DNA from: Proteus sp. FME41
GTDB lineage: Bacteria; Pseudomonadota; Gammaproteobacteria; Enterobacterales; Enterobacteriaceae
Length of the DNA stretch: 64,000 bases
Assembly (NCBI RefSeq): GCF_014897315.1
Contig: NZ_JABUYL010000001.1
Coordinates: forward strand, 186,001 to 250,000
Reading direction: 5' to 3'
The notes beneath the pieces are model-generated. The model saw only the letters and a list, made by a program, of their open reading frames with translations, was not told where the DNA came from and ran no database searches. Numbering within the stretch: the stretch's first letter is position 1; each line of letters begins with the position of its first letter. This document shows positions 1 through 6,872 of the stretch, one piece after another. The position numbers and the translations under genes were made by a program.

Positions 1-2
1 TT

Positions 3-98
3 GTTAAAACAGGGATTACAAGAGAGTTAGTACGAGAATTGTTTTGTGTTAATAAACCAATTAGTGATAAAACTTCTTTTATTTATTCGGTTAGCTAA
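3..98 (+). CDS. Possible C-terminal end of an upstream phage gene (partial)
   Basis: One plus-strand frame is open from the window edge to a TAA at 96-98 and gives a plausible, charged C-terminus of 31 residues (it contains TRELVREL). The start is outside the window. No family is recognised. It sits directly before the DUF1367 gene and would belong to the phage early region. It could equally be chance reading of intergenic DNA. Confidence 0.3.
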   Translation, partial: VKTGITRELVRELFCVNKPISDKTSFIYSVS

Positions 99-169
99 TT
101 CCTATATAATCATACCATTGGCCTGAACACCCAATCCTAAATATTTGCTGTGTCAACTGAGAGTCAAGT

Positions 170-763
170 ATGGCACAGCATAGCTTTATCAAAATGTCTA
201 ACGATACTCTTGTACCGGCTAACCCTGTTACGAGAGATTTTCTGCATTCAAAAATCAAGTGTGGTGATGTGCTTTCAGCGAATTTTAAGAAAGCTCGTAA
301 CCCTCGATTCCATCGTAAATACTTCGCATTACTTAATTTAGGCTATGAATATTGGGAGCCGGTTGGCGGTACAATTTCACCTGAAGAAAAAGAATTAGTG
401 CGTGGTTACGTCACATTCCTTTCATATCACACGGATAATGCTGACGCGCTTTTATTCGCATCTGATATCTATCTTGAAGAAGTTGCACAAAATCGTGCGC
501 AAAATATCTCAGCAACAAAGTCATTTGATGCTTTTCGTTATTGGGTCATAGAGCAAGCCGGTTATTACGATACGTTTGAAATGCCAGACGGTAGTTTGCG
601 TCGTGTCGCTAAATCAATCAGCTTTGCAAATATGGACGACTTAGCATTTAGTGAACTCTACAAAGCCACACTCGATGTGCTGTGGAATTTTATCCTTCGC
701 AAGCAATTCCCTACTCAAAAAGCTGTAGAAAATACAGTATCTCAATTATTAAGTTTCACATAG
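170..763 (+). CDS. DUF1367 family phage protein
   Basis: This 197-residue protein matches the DUF1367 family found in the nin-like region of lambdoid prophages. Recognisable features are the N-terminal HSFIK, the ARNPRFHRKYFALLNLGYEYW block (residues about 43-63), and the C-terminal SISFANMDDLAFSELYK segment near residue 150. The family has no established biochemical function. The ATG at 170 gives the family N-terminus. An overlapping frame beginning at 150 is a shadow. A -10-like TATAAT lies at 105-110 upstream. It is followed after 11 bases by a Ref-like nuclease gene and then a Q-type antiterminator, the usual early/late junction of lambdoid phages. Confidence 0.88.
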   Translation: MAQHSFIKMSNDTLVPANPVTRDFLHSKIKCGDVLSANFKKARNPRFHRKYFALLNLGYEYWEPVGGTISPEEKELVRGYVTFLSYHTDNADALLFASDIYLEEVAQNRAQNISATKSFDAFRYWVIEQAGYYDTFEMPDGSLRRVAKSISFANMDDLAFSELYKATLDVLWNFILRKQFPTQKAVENTVSQLLSFT

Positions 764-774
764 AGGCAAGACCA

Positions 775-1086
775 ATGATCAAATCAAAGACCAAAGAAGA
801 AAGACAGTGGCTATCAGATGTAGCAGAACTGGGGTGTATTTGTTGTCGCAATATGGGGTTTGGAGCCAGTTTAGCGGAAATTCATCATGTTAGAACGGGG
901 CAGGGAATGGCACAACGGGCTAGTCATACGGATGTTTTACCACTGTGTCCTCCACATCATAGAGCGTGTTACGAAACCGGCTTTCACGCTTCGCCTAAAT
1001 CGTGGCAAGAAATTCATGGTACCGAGATTGAGTTATTGGAACAGACTAAGCAAGAAGTAATGGAGTTACGAGCATGTCGAGTATAA
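775..1086 (+). CDS. Ref-like recombination-enhancement nuclease (HNH-type)
   Basis: This 103-residue protein resembles the C-terminal catalytic part of phage P1 Ref, a RecA-dependent, zinc-binding nuclease. Candidate metal ligands are Cys21 and Cys24 (CICC), His37-His38 (EIHHVR), Cys58 and His61-His62 (LCPPHH). The open frame runs back to 682, inside DUF1367, but the ATG at 775 gives the usual N-terminus and avoids the overlap. Its end overlaps the antiterminator start by 13 bases, so the two are probably translationally coupled. Short Ref-like proteins are common just before Q in lambdoid prophages. The nuclease activity is inferred from the family. Confidence 0.85.
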   Translation: MIKSKTKEERQWLSDVAELGCICCRNMGFGASLAEIHHVRTGQGMAQRASHTDVLPLCPPHHRACYETGFHASPKSWQEIHGTEIELLEQTKQEVMELRACRV

Positions 1087-1607
1087 AGAGTATATCTGAT
1101 GGGTTAAAACTTGATGATGATCAAGTCGCATGGATTCAGCCTTGGTTATCAAAATTTGGAGCATGGGTTTATTCAGGGAGGATAGAAAAAAGGCAAAGCA
1201 GTATTATCGCTGAATTTATGGCGACAGTAGAAAGGCGCGATTATCCCGAGCGAGAAATGTGTAATGATGATGATGGTATGTTGATCGCTAAAGTGGTCGA
1301 TAAAATTTATCACATAGACAGAATAGCCTTTACGCTCTTATTACTGCGGTATGCCTTTGGTAGTTCAGATCGCGCTATTGCTCGTTATTATCACCATATC
1401 GTGAAACCGCGCCAAATGATTAGACGCAATAGAACGGTAGAATATAGAAAACCCTCTATGTCTACATGCAGAAGAGAAATTGAGGACATAATTAGTTCAG
1501 CTGAATATTTAATTTACCCATATTTAAAAGATGCATTTAAAAAACGTGAAAAAGAGTGGAAAAGTAAAAATAATAGCAAGAACGTGTTGACTTCTTTGAG
1601 CCAATGA
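1074..1607 (+). CDS. Q-type late antitermination protein
   Basis: This 177-residue protein belongs to the phage antitermination Q family (Phage_antitermQ). Diagnostic features are the CNDDDGMLI motif near residue 63 and the RYAFGSSDRAIARYY segment near residue 100, a helix-turn-helix-like element. Q proteins load on RNA polymerase paused at the late promoter and let it read through terminators into the lysis and head genes. A strong terminator follows at 1654-1680, as expected for a Q-controlled late operon. The ATG at 1074 overlaps the upstream gene. The lysine-rich C-terminus is variable in this family. Confidence 0.85.
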   Translation: MSSIKSISDGLKLDDDQVAWIQPWLSKFGAWVYSGRIEKRQSSIIAEFMATVERRDYPEREMCNDDDGMLIAKVVDKIYHIDRIAFTLLLLRYAFGSSDRAIARYYHHIVKPRQMIRRNRTVEYRKPSMSTCRREIEDIISSAEYLIYPYLKDAFKKREKEWKSKNNSKNVLTSLSQ

Positions 1608-1653
1608 ACCACTATTTAAGTATAAGTTGCCGTTTTTATACAGTGACCAACTA

Positions 1654-1680
1654 ACCCAGCCTAAGCGCTGGGTTTTTTTG
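1654..1680 (+). terminator. Rho-independent terminator after Q
   Basis: A 7-bp stem, ACCCAGC (1654-1660) with GCTGGGT (1667-1673), and a 6-base loop are followed by seven T in 1673-1679. It lies just after the Q gene. It could end early transcription or be the site that Q-modified polymerase reads through. Confidence 0.85.
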
Positions 1681-1769
1681 TATCTAAAACAGATAAGGCT
1701 TGCTGTTTCCTTTGTTCAGAGTTACATGTGTATTCACGACCAATAACTGACCAAAGGTATTAAAATATC

Positions 1770-1967
1770 ATGTTAAAACATAGTGATATGACAGAAGAGG
1801 CAAGACTTGTTTTTGAAGTTGTTCCGCACACGATGGAAGTTACAGCTGGCGAAGTTGCACAATTTACTTATTTAACTGAGCCACGTTGTCAATTGATATT
1901 AACGCAGTTGGCGATGGCGGGACTAATCAAAGAAAACATCAAAGAAAACACATTTCAAAATATCTAA
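1770..1967 (+). CDS. Small winged-helix-like hypothetical phage protein
   Basis: A 65-residue protein with no family I can name. Residues about 22-55 (TAGEVAQFTYLTEPRCQLILTQL...) read like a helix-turn-helix or winged-helix pattern: a short helix, a turn, and a second helix with alternating hydrophobic residues. It may be a small DNA-binding regulator. It stands alone between the Q terminator and a structured non-coding stretch at 1980-2024. The ATG at 1770 lies 3-10 bases after an AAGGTAT-like sequence, a modest ribosome binding site. Confidence 0.6.
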   Translation: MLKHSDMTEEARLVFEVVPHTMEVTAGEVAQFTYLTEPRCQLILTQLAMAGLIKENIKENTFQNI

Positions 1968-1979
1968 TACTGTGAAAAT

Positions 1980-2024
1980 GGGCGACAGTGAGGATGCTAC
2001 TAACATCCCCGCTGTCATTTGCCC
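1980..2024 (+). ncRNA. Possible structured RNA between Q and the lysis genes
   Basis: A long hairpin can be drawn: 1984-1996 pairs with 2004-2016 (13 positions, one G-U and one mismatch, 7-base loop), and GGGC at 1980-1983 closes with GCCC at 2021-2024. There is no T tract after it, so it is not a simple terminator. It lies in a gene-free stretch downstream of Q where lambdoid phages carry late leader RNA. The function is unknown. Confidence 0.35.
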
Positions 2025-2109
2025 GTTCTGGTAGATCACGGACAAACTAAAGCCCACTGCTTATGTGCACAAAGCATTGTGAGCTTATCAAAAAAGGTTC
2101 TCCTGATCT

Positions 2110-3162
2110 ATGAAAAATACTGTGAATTTAAACAGTGTGAATTTAGTCAATGATGACTCACTCAGCTATATAAAAACACTTCCAGACAACTGTATTGATT
2201 TAATTGCAACTGACCCGCCATACTTTCAAGTAAAGGCGTGTGGTTGGGATAATCAGTGGGAAAATGTCACCGCGTATTTATCTTGGCTTGATGAAATGCT
2301 TGCTGAATTTTGGCGAGTATTAAAGCCTAATGGCAGTATTTATATATTTTGTGGTTCAAAACTAGCGTCAGATACAGAATTGCTCGTCCGTGAAAGATTT
2401 AATATTCTAAGTCACATTGTATGGGCTAAACCATCAGGGCCTTGGCGTAGGGCATGTAAAGCTGATTTACGCAGTTTTTTCCCAAGCACTGAAAGAATTT
2501 TATTTGCTGAACATTATCAAAGCCCATACAAGGGCAAAAGTAGTGCTTATCTTCAGCAATGCAAGGCGCTTAAAGAAAACGTATTTAAGCCTTTAATTGA
2601 GTATTTTAAATCTGCACGTGAATCATTAGGAATAACAGCAAAAGAAATAAAACAGACAACAGGTAAGCATATGGCTTCACACTGGTTTAGTTATAGCCAA
2701 TGGCAACTACCTAGTGAGTCTGATTACAAAAAACTGCAGGAGCTGTTTCAGCGTGTAGCAAGTGAAAAGTTTAGTAGTAATCCTTTAAATCGTGATCATG
2801 CTGATTTGATAGAGGTTCAGGCTTCTCTTAGTCGAGAATACCAGGAGCTTGCTGAACAATATCAATTATTACGTCGTCCTTTTTCTGTCACCGTTGATGT
2901 TCCTTACACCGATGTGTGGACGTATCCACCTGTGCAATATTACGCAGGTAAACACCCTTGTGAAAAACCAGCAGAAATGATGGAACACATTATTCGCTCA
3001 AGCAGTCGCGAAGGTGATCTGGTTGCTGATTTCTTTATGGGATCAGGTGCAACACTAAAGTCCGCATTAAAGTTAAATCGTCGAGTTCTTGGGGTTGAAC
3101 TTGAGAAAGAGCGATTTGAACAAACCAGACTGGAAATAGAACAGTTTAGATTACGAAAGTAA
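2110..3162 (+). CDS. Phage DNA adenine methyltransferase (beta class)
   Basis: This 350-residue protein carries the catalytic DPPY motif at residues 35-38 and the S-adenosylmethionine-binding DFFMGSG motif at 307-313. Motif IV before motif I is the order of beta-class amino-methyltransferases. DPPY favours N6-adenine, though N4-cytosine cannot be excluded. The insert between them (about 100-290) should hold the target-recognition part. No restriction endonuclease is nearby, so it is an orphan enzyme, probably protecting phage DNA or altering expression. It sits between Q and the lysis cassette, an accessory-gene position in lambdoid phages. Confidence 0.9.
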   Translation: MKNTVNLNSVNLVNDDSLSYIKTLPDNCIDLIATDPPYFQVKACGWDNQWENVTAYLSWLDEMLAEFWRVLKPNGSIYIFCGSKLASDTELLVRERFNILSHIVWAKPSGPWRRACKADLRSFFPSTERILFAEHYQSPYKGKSSAYLQQCKALKENVFKPLIEYFKSARESLGITAKEIKQTTGKHMASHWFSYSQWQLPSESDYKKLQELFQRVASEKFSSNPLNRDHADLIEVQASLSREYQELAEQYQLLRRPFSVTVDVPYTDVWTYPPVQYYAGKHPCEKPAEMMEHIIRSSSREGDLVADFFMGSGATLKSALKLNRRVLGVELEKERFEQTRLEIEQFRLRK

Positions 3163-3216
3163 TTATGACTAAGTCCGACTTTTATTAACTAATAAGCCCC
3201 AAGCTAAGGGGGAGGT

Positions 3217-3531
3217 ATGAAGAAAATGCCATATAAAGACCCCAATAACTATAACTGGCTTGTGGGCATACTTATCAGCGTCATGACTTTGTTAGGCACT
3301 GCAGCTAGTTGTGCATATAAAGCGCTGAATGGGGAGCATATAAGTTGGGGGGTATTTTTCTTTCAAGTTATCGTCTCTATTTTTGCTGGTGCAATGGTGT
3401 ATCTAGCATCTAGCTATTATGAGTGGGTTCCAGAATTAGCTGGTGGTATTGCTGGTTTAGCCGGTTGGTCTGGAGCTGAGTTAATTAAAACATTAGAAAA
3501 GCGGTTTTTAAGGAAGGTTAGTGGTGAGTAA
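3217..3531 (+). CDS. Phage holin (three transmembrane segments)
   Basis: This 104-residue membrane protein has hydrophobic segments at about 13-35, 45-66 and 70-88 and a basic C-terminus (KRFLRKVSGE), the pattern of HP1/class I-type phage holins. Holins accumulate in the inner membrane and open lesions at a set time so that endolysin reaches the peptidoglycan. A purine-rich AAGGGGGAGG (3206-3215) precedes the first ATG at 3217. A second in-frame ATG at 3226 is possible, which could give a dual-start holin/antiholin pair, though this is only inference. It overlaps the endolysin gene by a few bases. Confidence 0.85.
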   Translation: MKKMPYKDPNNYNWLVGILISVMTLLGTAASCAYKALNGEHISWGVFFFQVIVSIFAGAMVYLASSYYEWVPELAGGIAGLAGWSGAELIKTLEKRFLRKVSGE

Positions 3532-3916
3532 ATTTGTATTTAGTACGCGTAGTGAAAAGAACATGCAGGGTGTTCATCCTGATTTAATCAAAGTAACTCG
3601 ACGAGCACTAGAATTAAGCGATGTCGATTTTATGGTTATCGAAGGTAAGCGAACGGAAGCTCGTCAACGACAATTAGTGAAAAATGGCGCTAGCCAGACA
3701 ATGAACAGCCGCCACTTAACTGGCCATGCAGTTGACTGCGCACCGCTGGTTAATCGTGAAATCCCATGGAAAGATTGGTCGAAATTCAAATTAGTTGCTG
3801 ATGCAATGCTTCAAGCTGCAAAAGAGCTAGGCGTTGACCTTGAGTGGGGCGGCAACTGGATAAGCTTTAAAGACGGCCCGCACTTCCAATTAACACATAA
3901 GTCATATCCGGCTTAA
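3524..3916 (+). CDS. Endolysin, M15-family L-alanyl-D-glutamate peptidase type
   Basis: This 130-residue protein belongs to the VanY/M15 metallopeptidases used as phage endolysins, which cut the peptide stems of peptidoglycan. The zinc-site signature SRHLTGHAVD places His64 and Asp71, and the third ligand His120 is in DGPHFQL. There is no signal peptide, so export depends on the upstream holin. GTG codons occur at 3521 and 3524. AGGAAGG at 3512-3518 gives better spacing to 3524, so I chose that start. The gene overlaps the holin end by 8 bases and is followed by the spanin genes. Confidence 0.92.
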   Translation: MSKFVFSTRSEKNMQGVHPDLIKVTRRALELSDVDFMVIEGKRTEARQRQLVKNGASQTMNSRHLTGHAVDCAPLVNREIPWKDWSKFKLVADAMLQAAKELGVDLEWGGNWISFKDGPHFQLTHKSYPA

Positions 3917-3934
3917 TGCGTATTGGGGTTTGTA

Positions 3935-4453
3935 ATGAAATTCGATAAATCATTTTGGCTATTCATTATGGTTGTTGGCCTAGGCTGGTGGGTTGTTACT
4001 GTTCACGATGATAATAAGCTGCTGAAAAAAGATAATGACAGGCTTCAAGTCGATAATGACAAACAAAGCAAGTTGATTGCTGAACAGTCATTCGAATTCA
4101 ACCGTATCAATCAAATAACGGGTACTGCTTATCGAAACGGCATTGTCTCTAAAGCAGAATCACAGGAGAAAATCATTGAATACAGAACGATTCTTAAGAA
4201 AGAGCCAACTTGTGATCTTATTGTTCCTCAGCCTTTTACTGATGGGATGCTCTACGACACATACCGTTTACGAGCCAGCACCTTGTCCGGCGATCCCAAG
4301 CGGATTGACACAACAGGTGTTGGTTTCACTTCCTCCCGACAATTAACTTATTGTCAGGCTATTGAATGGATACCTTATTTATTAGCGGATCTCAAGCAGG
4401 CAAATATTCAACTCGATGCGTTAGAACAAATTAGAAAAGGACAATCAAAGTAA
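3935..4453 (+). CDS. Rz-like inner-membrane spanin
   Basis: This 172-residue protein has an N-terminal signal-anchor (FWLFIMVVGLGWWVV, residues about 6-20) followed by a periplasmic region starting with a polar, coiled-coil-like stretch (DNKLLKKDNDRLQVDNDKQ). That is the plan of i-spanins, which join an outer-membrane lipoprotein (Rz1) to fuse the two membranes in the last step of lysis. The position directly after the endolysin and the Rz1 gene embedded in another frame confirm the role. The ATG at 3935 was chosen over a TTG at 3923. The C-terminal half is longer than in lambda Rz. Confidence 0.85.
   Translation: MKFDKSFWLFIMVVGLGWWVVTVHDDNKLLKKDNDRLQVDNDKQSKLIAEQSFEFNRINQITGTAYRNGIVSKAESQEKIIEYRTILKKEPTCDLIVPQPFTDGMLYDTYRLRASTLSGDPKRIDTTGVGFTSSRQLTYCQAIEWIPYLLADLKQANIQLDALEQIRKGQSK
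4176..4346 (+). CDS. Rz1-like outer-membrane spanin lipoprotein, nested in Rz
   Basis: A 56-residue protein wholly inside the Rz gene in another frame. It has a basic N-terminus, a hydrophobic signal sequence and a lipobox LLMGC, with the lipidated cysteine near residue 24, then a short proline-containing tail (YEPAPCPAIP). These are the marks of o-spanins. The open frame extends to a TTG at 4143, but the TTG at 4176 has AGGAG at 4164-4168, seven bases upstream, and gives a normal signal-peptide length. The TTG start and full nesting explain why such genes are often missed. Confidence 0.85.
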   Translation: MNTERFLRKSQLVILLFLSLLLMGCSTTHTVYEPAPCPAIPSGLTQQVLVSLPPDN

Positions 4454-4667
4454 TGTCATAGAGCGGTGTTGTTGCTGGCCTGTGTGTTAGTTGAGACCTG
4501 CTACCTCTAAGCAGATAGTGTATATAGAGAATAAAAAATAACAAATTAGAGTATTAGTGGCATTTTATGTAGATTTGACTGGAAGAATATTCTAAATGGC
4601 CATTTTACAAATATATTAGTAGGTGTGATAAGATGGTGAAATTAATTATATCTAGAGGAAAGCAGCT

Positions 4668-5099
4668 TTGATTTCACCTAAATGGATCACGTCATTATTC
4701 GGGCAGGCCAATCAAACTGGGGAGAAATCAACAATTATACACCCCTTGTTATGGGTTATTGGTATATTGATTTCAGCGTTAATTGCGGAGGTTTATTTCA
4801 AGGCTGACAATTTACTGAAGGTCGGCACATTTATCTTGCTACTAGCTATCTTGGTATTCCTGATGGTAGTTTACTGGCATTGTTTGACTAATAACCCAGA
4901 TTACTTAAGAAGTGAAAAGTGGTCAATACAAAAAATGGCAATAGAAAAACAGGTAGTTGGTGACAGCTATACTGGTGAACACATTGAAAACCAGCATATA
5001 AACCTAACAAATAGTGAGAAGGATTATGGTAACCCAAAAGTCCTAAACATAACATCCTCTAATGATGGTAATAAAGACGCAGCGGAGGATAAAAAGTAA
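4668..5099 (+). CDS. Two-helix membrane protein, accessory phage gene
   Basis: A 143-residue protein of no recognised family. It has two membrane helices (about 23-44 and 49-73) with a very short loop, then a polar tail of about 70 residues. This predicts both ends in the cytoplasm and a soluble C-terminal part. The TTG at 4668 follows AGAGGAAAG (4654-4662) at suitable spacing. It overlaps the next gene by one base (TAATG), so the two form a unit. The unit sits between lysis and packaging genes after a gap of over 200 bases, a typical place for cargo genes such as exclusion or defence functions. The role is unknown. Confidence 0.7.
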   Translation: MISPKWITSLFGQANQTGEKSTIIHPLLWVIGILISALIAEVYFKADNLLKVGTFILLLAILVFLMVVYWHCLTNNPDYLRSEKWSIQKMAIEKQVVGDSYTGEHIENQHINLTNSEKDYGNPKVLNITSSNDGNKDAAEDKK

Positions 5100-5410
5100 T
5101 GAAAAAGAAATTTATAATAGGATTAAATTCTACTACAGAACAGCAAATAGATGAAATAAAAAAATTTGTTAAATCAAACGGTTTTGGGTGGTGGAGCTGG
5201 TTAAATAATTTCTGGCTGTTAACATCAAGTAAGGAAGATATGAGTGCCAGTTTTTTGAGGGATAAGTTACAAGAGATTTGTCCTGGTACTAGGATGCTGG
5301 TTATAGAAATGAATAAAGATGGAGATACATGGTCAGGTTTTGGACCTAATTCTGAAAATAAAGATATGTTCAAATGGATGAATGAGGAATGGGGAGAGGA
5401 TTTTGACTAG
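5099..5410 (+). CDS. Small cytosolic partner protein, accessory phage gene
   Basis: A 103-residue soluble protein of unknown function. It starts with a beta-strand-like segment (KKKFIIGLN), then a helix (TEQQIDEIKKFVKS), then a tryptophan-rich strand region (GFGWWSWLNNFWLLT), suggesting a small alpha/beta ferredoxin-like fold. The C-terminus contains TWSGFGPNSENKDMFKWM. I have a vague memory of similar stand-alone small proteins, sometimes with Cas2/SinR-like labels, but cannot assign it. Its ATG overlaps the stop of the membrane-protein gene, implying coupled synthesis and possibly a complex. Confidence 0.7.
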   Translation: MKKKFIIGLNSTTEQQIDEIKKFVKSNGFGWWSWLNNFWLLTSSKEDMSASFLRDKLQEICPGTRMLVIEMNKDGDTWSGFGPNSENKDMFKWMNEEWGEDFD

Positions 5411-5605
5411 CGCTAATTAACTTTAGTTGATGGGCGCTGCGTGTCAAAAATAAAAAACATCCAGAGTTTGGAGCAAGATAAAACGAAGTAATAGTATGAA
5501 TACGCTATCATAATAGATGTTTTATTAAGCTTTTAATGTGAATAAAGTGTAATCGCACACTAAAAATCGGAGCCTCTCTAAATATGTGTGGGGATAGCCA
5601 ATCAC

Positions 5606-5631
5606 AAAGCCTACTTTCGAGTGGGCTTTTT
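5606..5631 (+). terminator. Terminator before the packaging genes
   Basis: The stem AAAGCCTAC (5606-5614) pairs with GTGGGCTTT (5621-5629) with one G-U, around a 6-base loop, and runs into T residues. It ends the accessory unit just before the small terminase ribosome binding site. Confidence 0.75.
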
Positions 5632-5654
5632 AATAGGCAAAGGAGATAAACACA

Positions 5655-6674
5655 ATGGCAAAACCGGATTGGGGGATGCTACAACAACAGTTCCTCGCCG
5701 AACATGCTATAACAGGAATATCCCCTAAAGAGTGGTGTGAACTAAAGGAACTGAACTACTCAACAGCCCGACGATATATCAAAATATCCAGTGCGCAGAA
5801 TGCGCAAAAAACTGCGCACAAGAAATTGCGCACTGCGCAGAAAAAAGAATGCGCAAAAGAGCCAATGCGCAATAGTGATATACCAACTGCGCATAGTAAT
5901 GAATCCAGTAATGCGCACGATGATGAAAACACGTTTAGTCTGCGCAATTACGGGCTAACTGAACAACAGGTTAAATTTGTTAGTGAATACCTCATCGACT
6001 TAAATCGAACGGGAGCATATAAGCGAGCTGGCTATAAAGGCGAAGGAAATACAGCTTATGTCAATGCTACTCGCATGCTAAGAAATGCTAAGGTTTCACG
6101 AGCAATCACTGACGCATTAGCAGAACGGGAACGCAGAACAGAGATAACCCAAGACGCTGTATTAAAAATGTGGTGGGATATTGCAACAGCAGACGTTAAC
6201 GAGCTGACTGAATACCGTCGATTATGTTGTCGTCATTGCTGGGGCTTTGGTTTCAATTATCAGTGGTGTGACTCAATAGAATTTGAAGATGCTACTAAAA
6301 AAGCAGTCGTAGCAAAGAAACCTCCTCCACAAGATGTGGGTGGCTATGGTTACGATGAAACATTAGATCCAAATCCTGATTGTCCGCGCTGTAACGGTGC
6401 TGGTGTTGGTCGTGCGCATTTTCATGATACGCGTGATTTAACAGGGCCAGCTCGTCGAGTATTTGCGGGAGTGAAAGAAGGTAAGTTTGGTGTTGAGGTT
6501 ATCACTCGTAATCAAGATGAAGCGCTTAAGATGGTTGCACAGCATTTAGGTATGCTGAAGAACAAGACGGAATTAACTGGTGCCGATGGTGGGCCTATTC
6601 AAACAACAGGAATAGATTTAAGTCACCTTAGTTTCGAGCAACTACTTCAATTGAGAAAAAAGGGTGAAAAGTAG
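5655..6674 (+). CDS. Terminase small subunit
   Basis: This 339-residue protein recognises phage DNA and recruits the large subunit for packaging. The N-terminus (GISPKEWCELKELNYSTARRYIK) looks like a helix-turn-helix. The central part (LTEQQVKFVSEYLIDLNRTGAYKRAGYK) is the Terminase_2 family block. A zinc-binding insert has CRHC near 193-196 and CPRC near 245-248. Between residues about 45 and 98 the protein is low-complexity because the DNA carries ten TGCGCA hexamers (5792-5946), probably the packaging recognition site. The large subunit follows about 200 bases on. The ATG at 5655 has AAGGAGAT upstream. Confidence 0.93.
   Translation: MAKPDWGMLQQQFLAEHAITGISPKEWCELKELNYSTARRYIKISSAQNAQKTAHKKLRTAQKKECAKEPMRNSDIPTAHSNESSNAHDDENTFSLRNYGLTEQQVKFVSEYLIDLNRTGAYKRAGYKGEGNTAYVNATRMLRNAKVSRAITDALAERERRTEITQDAVLKMWWDIATADVNELTEYRRLCCRHCWGFGFNYQWCDSIEFEDATKKAVVAKKPPPQDVGGYGYDETLDPNPDCPRCNGAGVGRAHFHDTRDLTGPARRVFAGVKEGKFGVEVITRNQDEALKMVAQHLGMLKNKTELTGADGGPIQTTGIDLSHLSFEQLLQLRKKGEK
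5792..5946. repeat. Ten TGCGCA palindromic repeats inside the small terminase gene (candidate pac/cos recognition site)
   Basis: TGCGCA occurs at 5792, 5801, 5813, 5827, 5834, 5850, 5866, 5888, 5912 and 5941, all inside 155 bases. Chance would give far fewer than one. Phages such as P22 place their packaging site within the small terminase gene, so I infer that these are binding sites for the small subunit encoded around them. Confidence 0.75.
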
Positions 6675-6872
6675 CTCTATTTAACATAATGGTTCTAATG
6701 CGCCCCTTCACTTTTGAACTCAACTAAAAACACAACCTAAACCGCTAAAAGTAACAATTTTCTTTCTGTTTAATCTCTTTTTTATTGTTAATCAATTGTT
6801 ATCAAAAACATGAAAATCATTTCGTGCCAATTACGGTATGAAAGGGTTGTTTTTGTCACTTTAGGTATCTCT

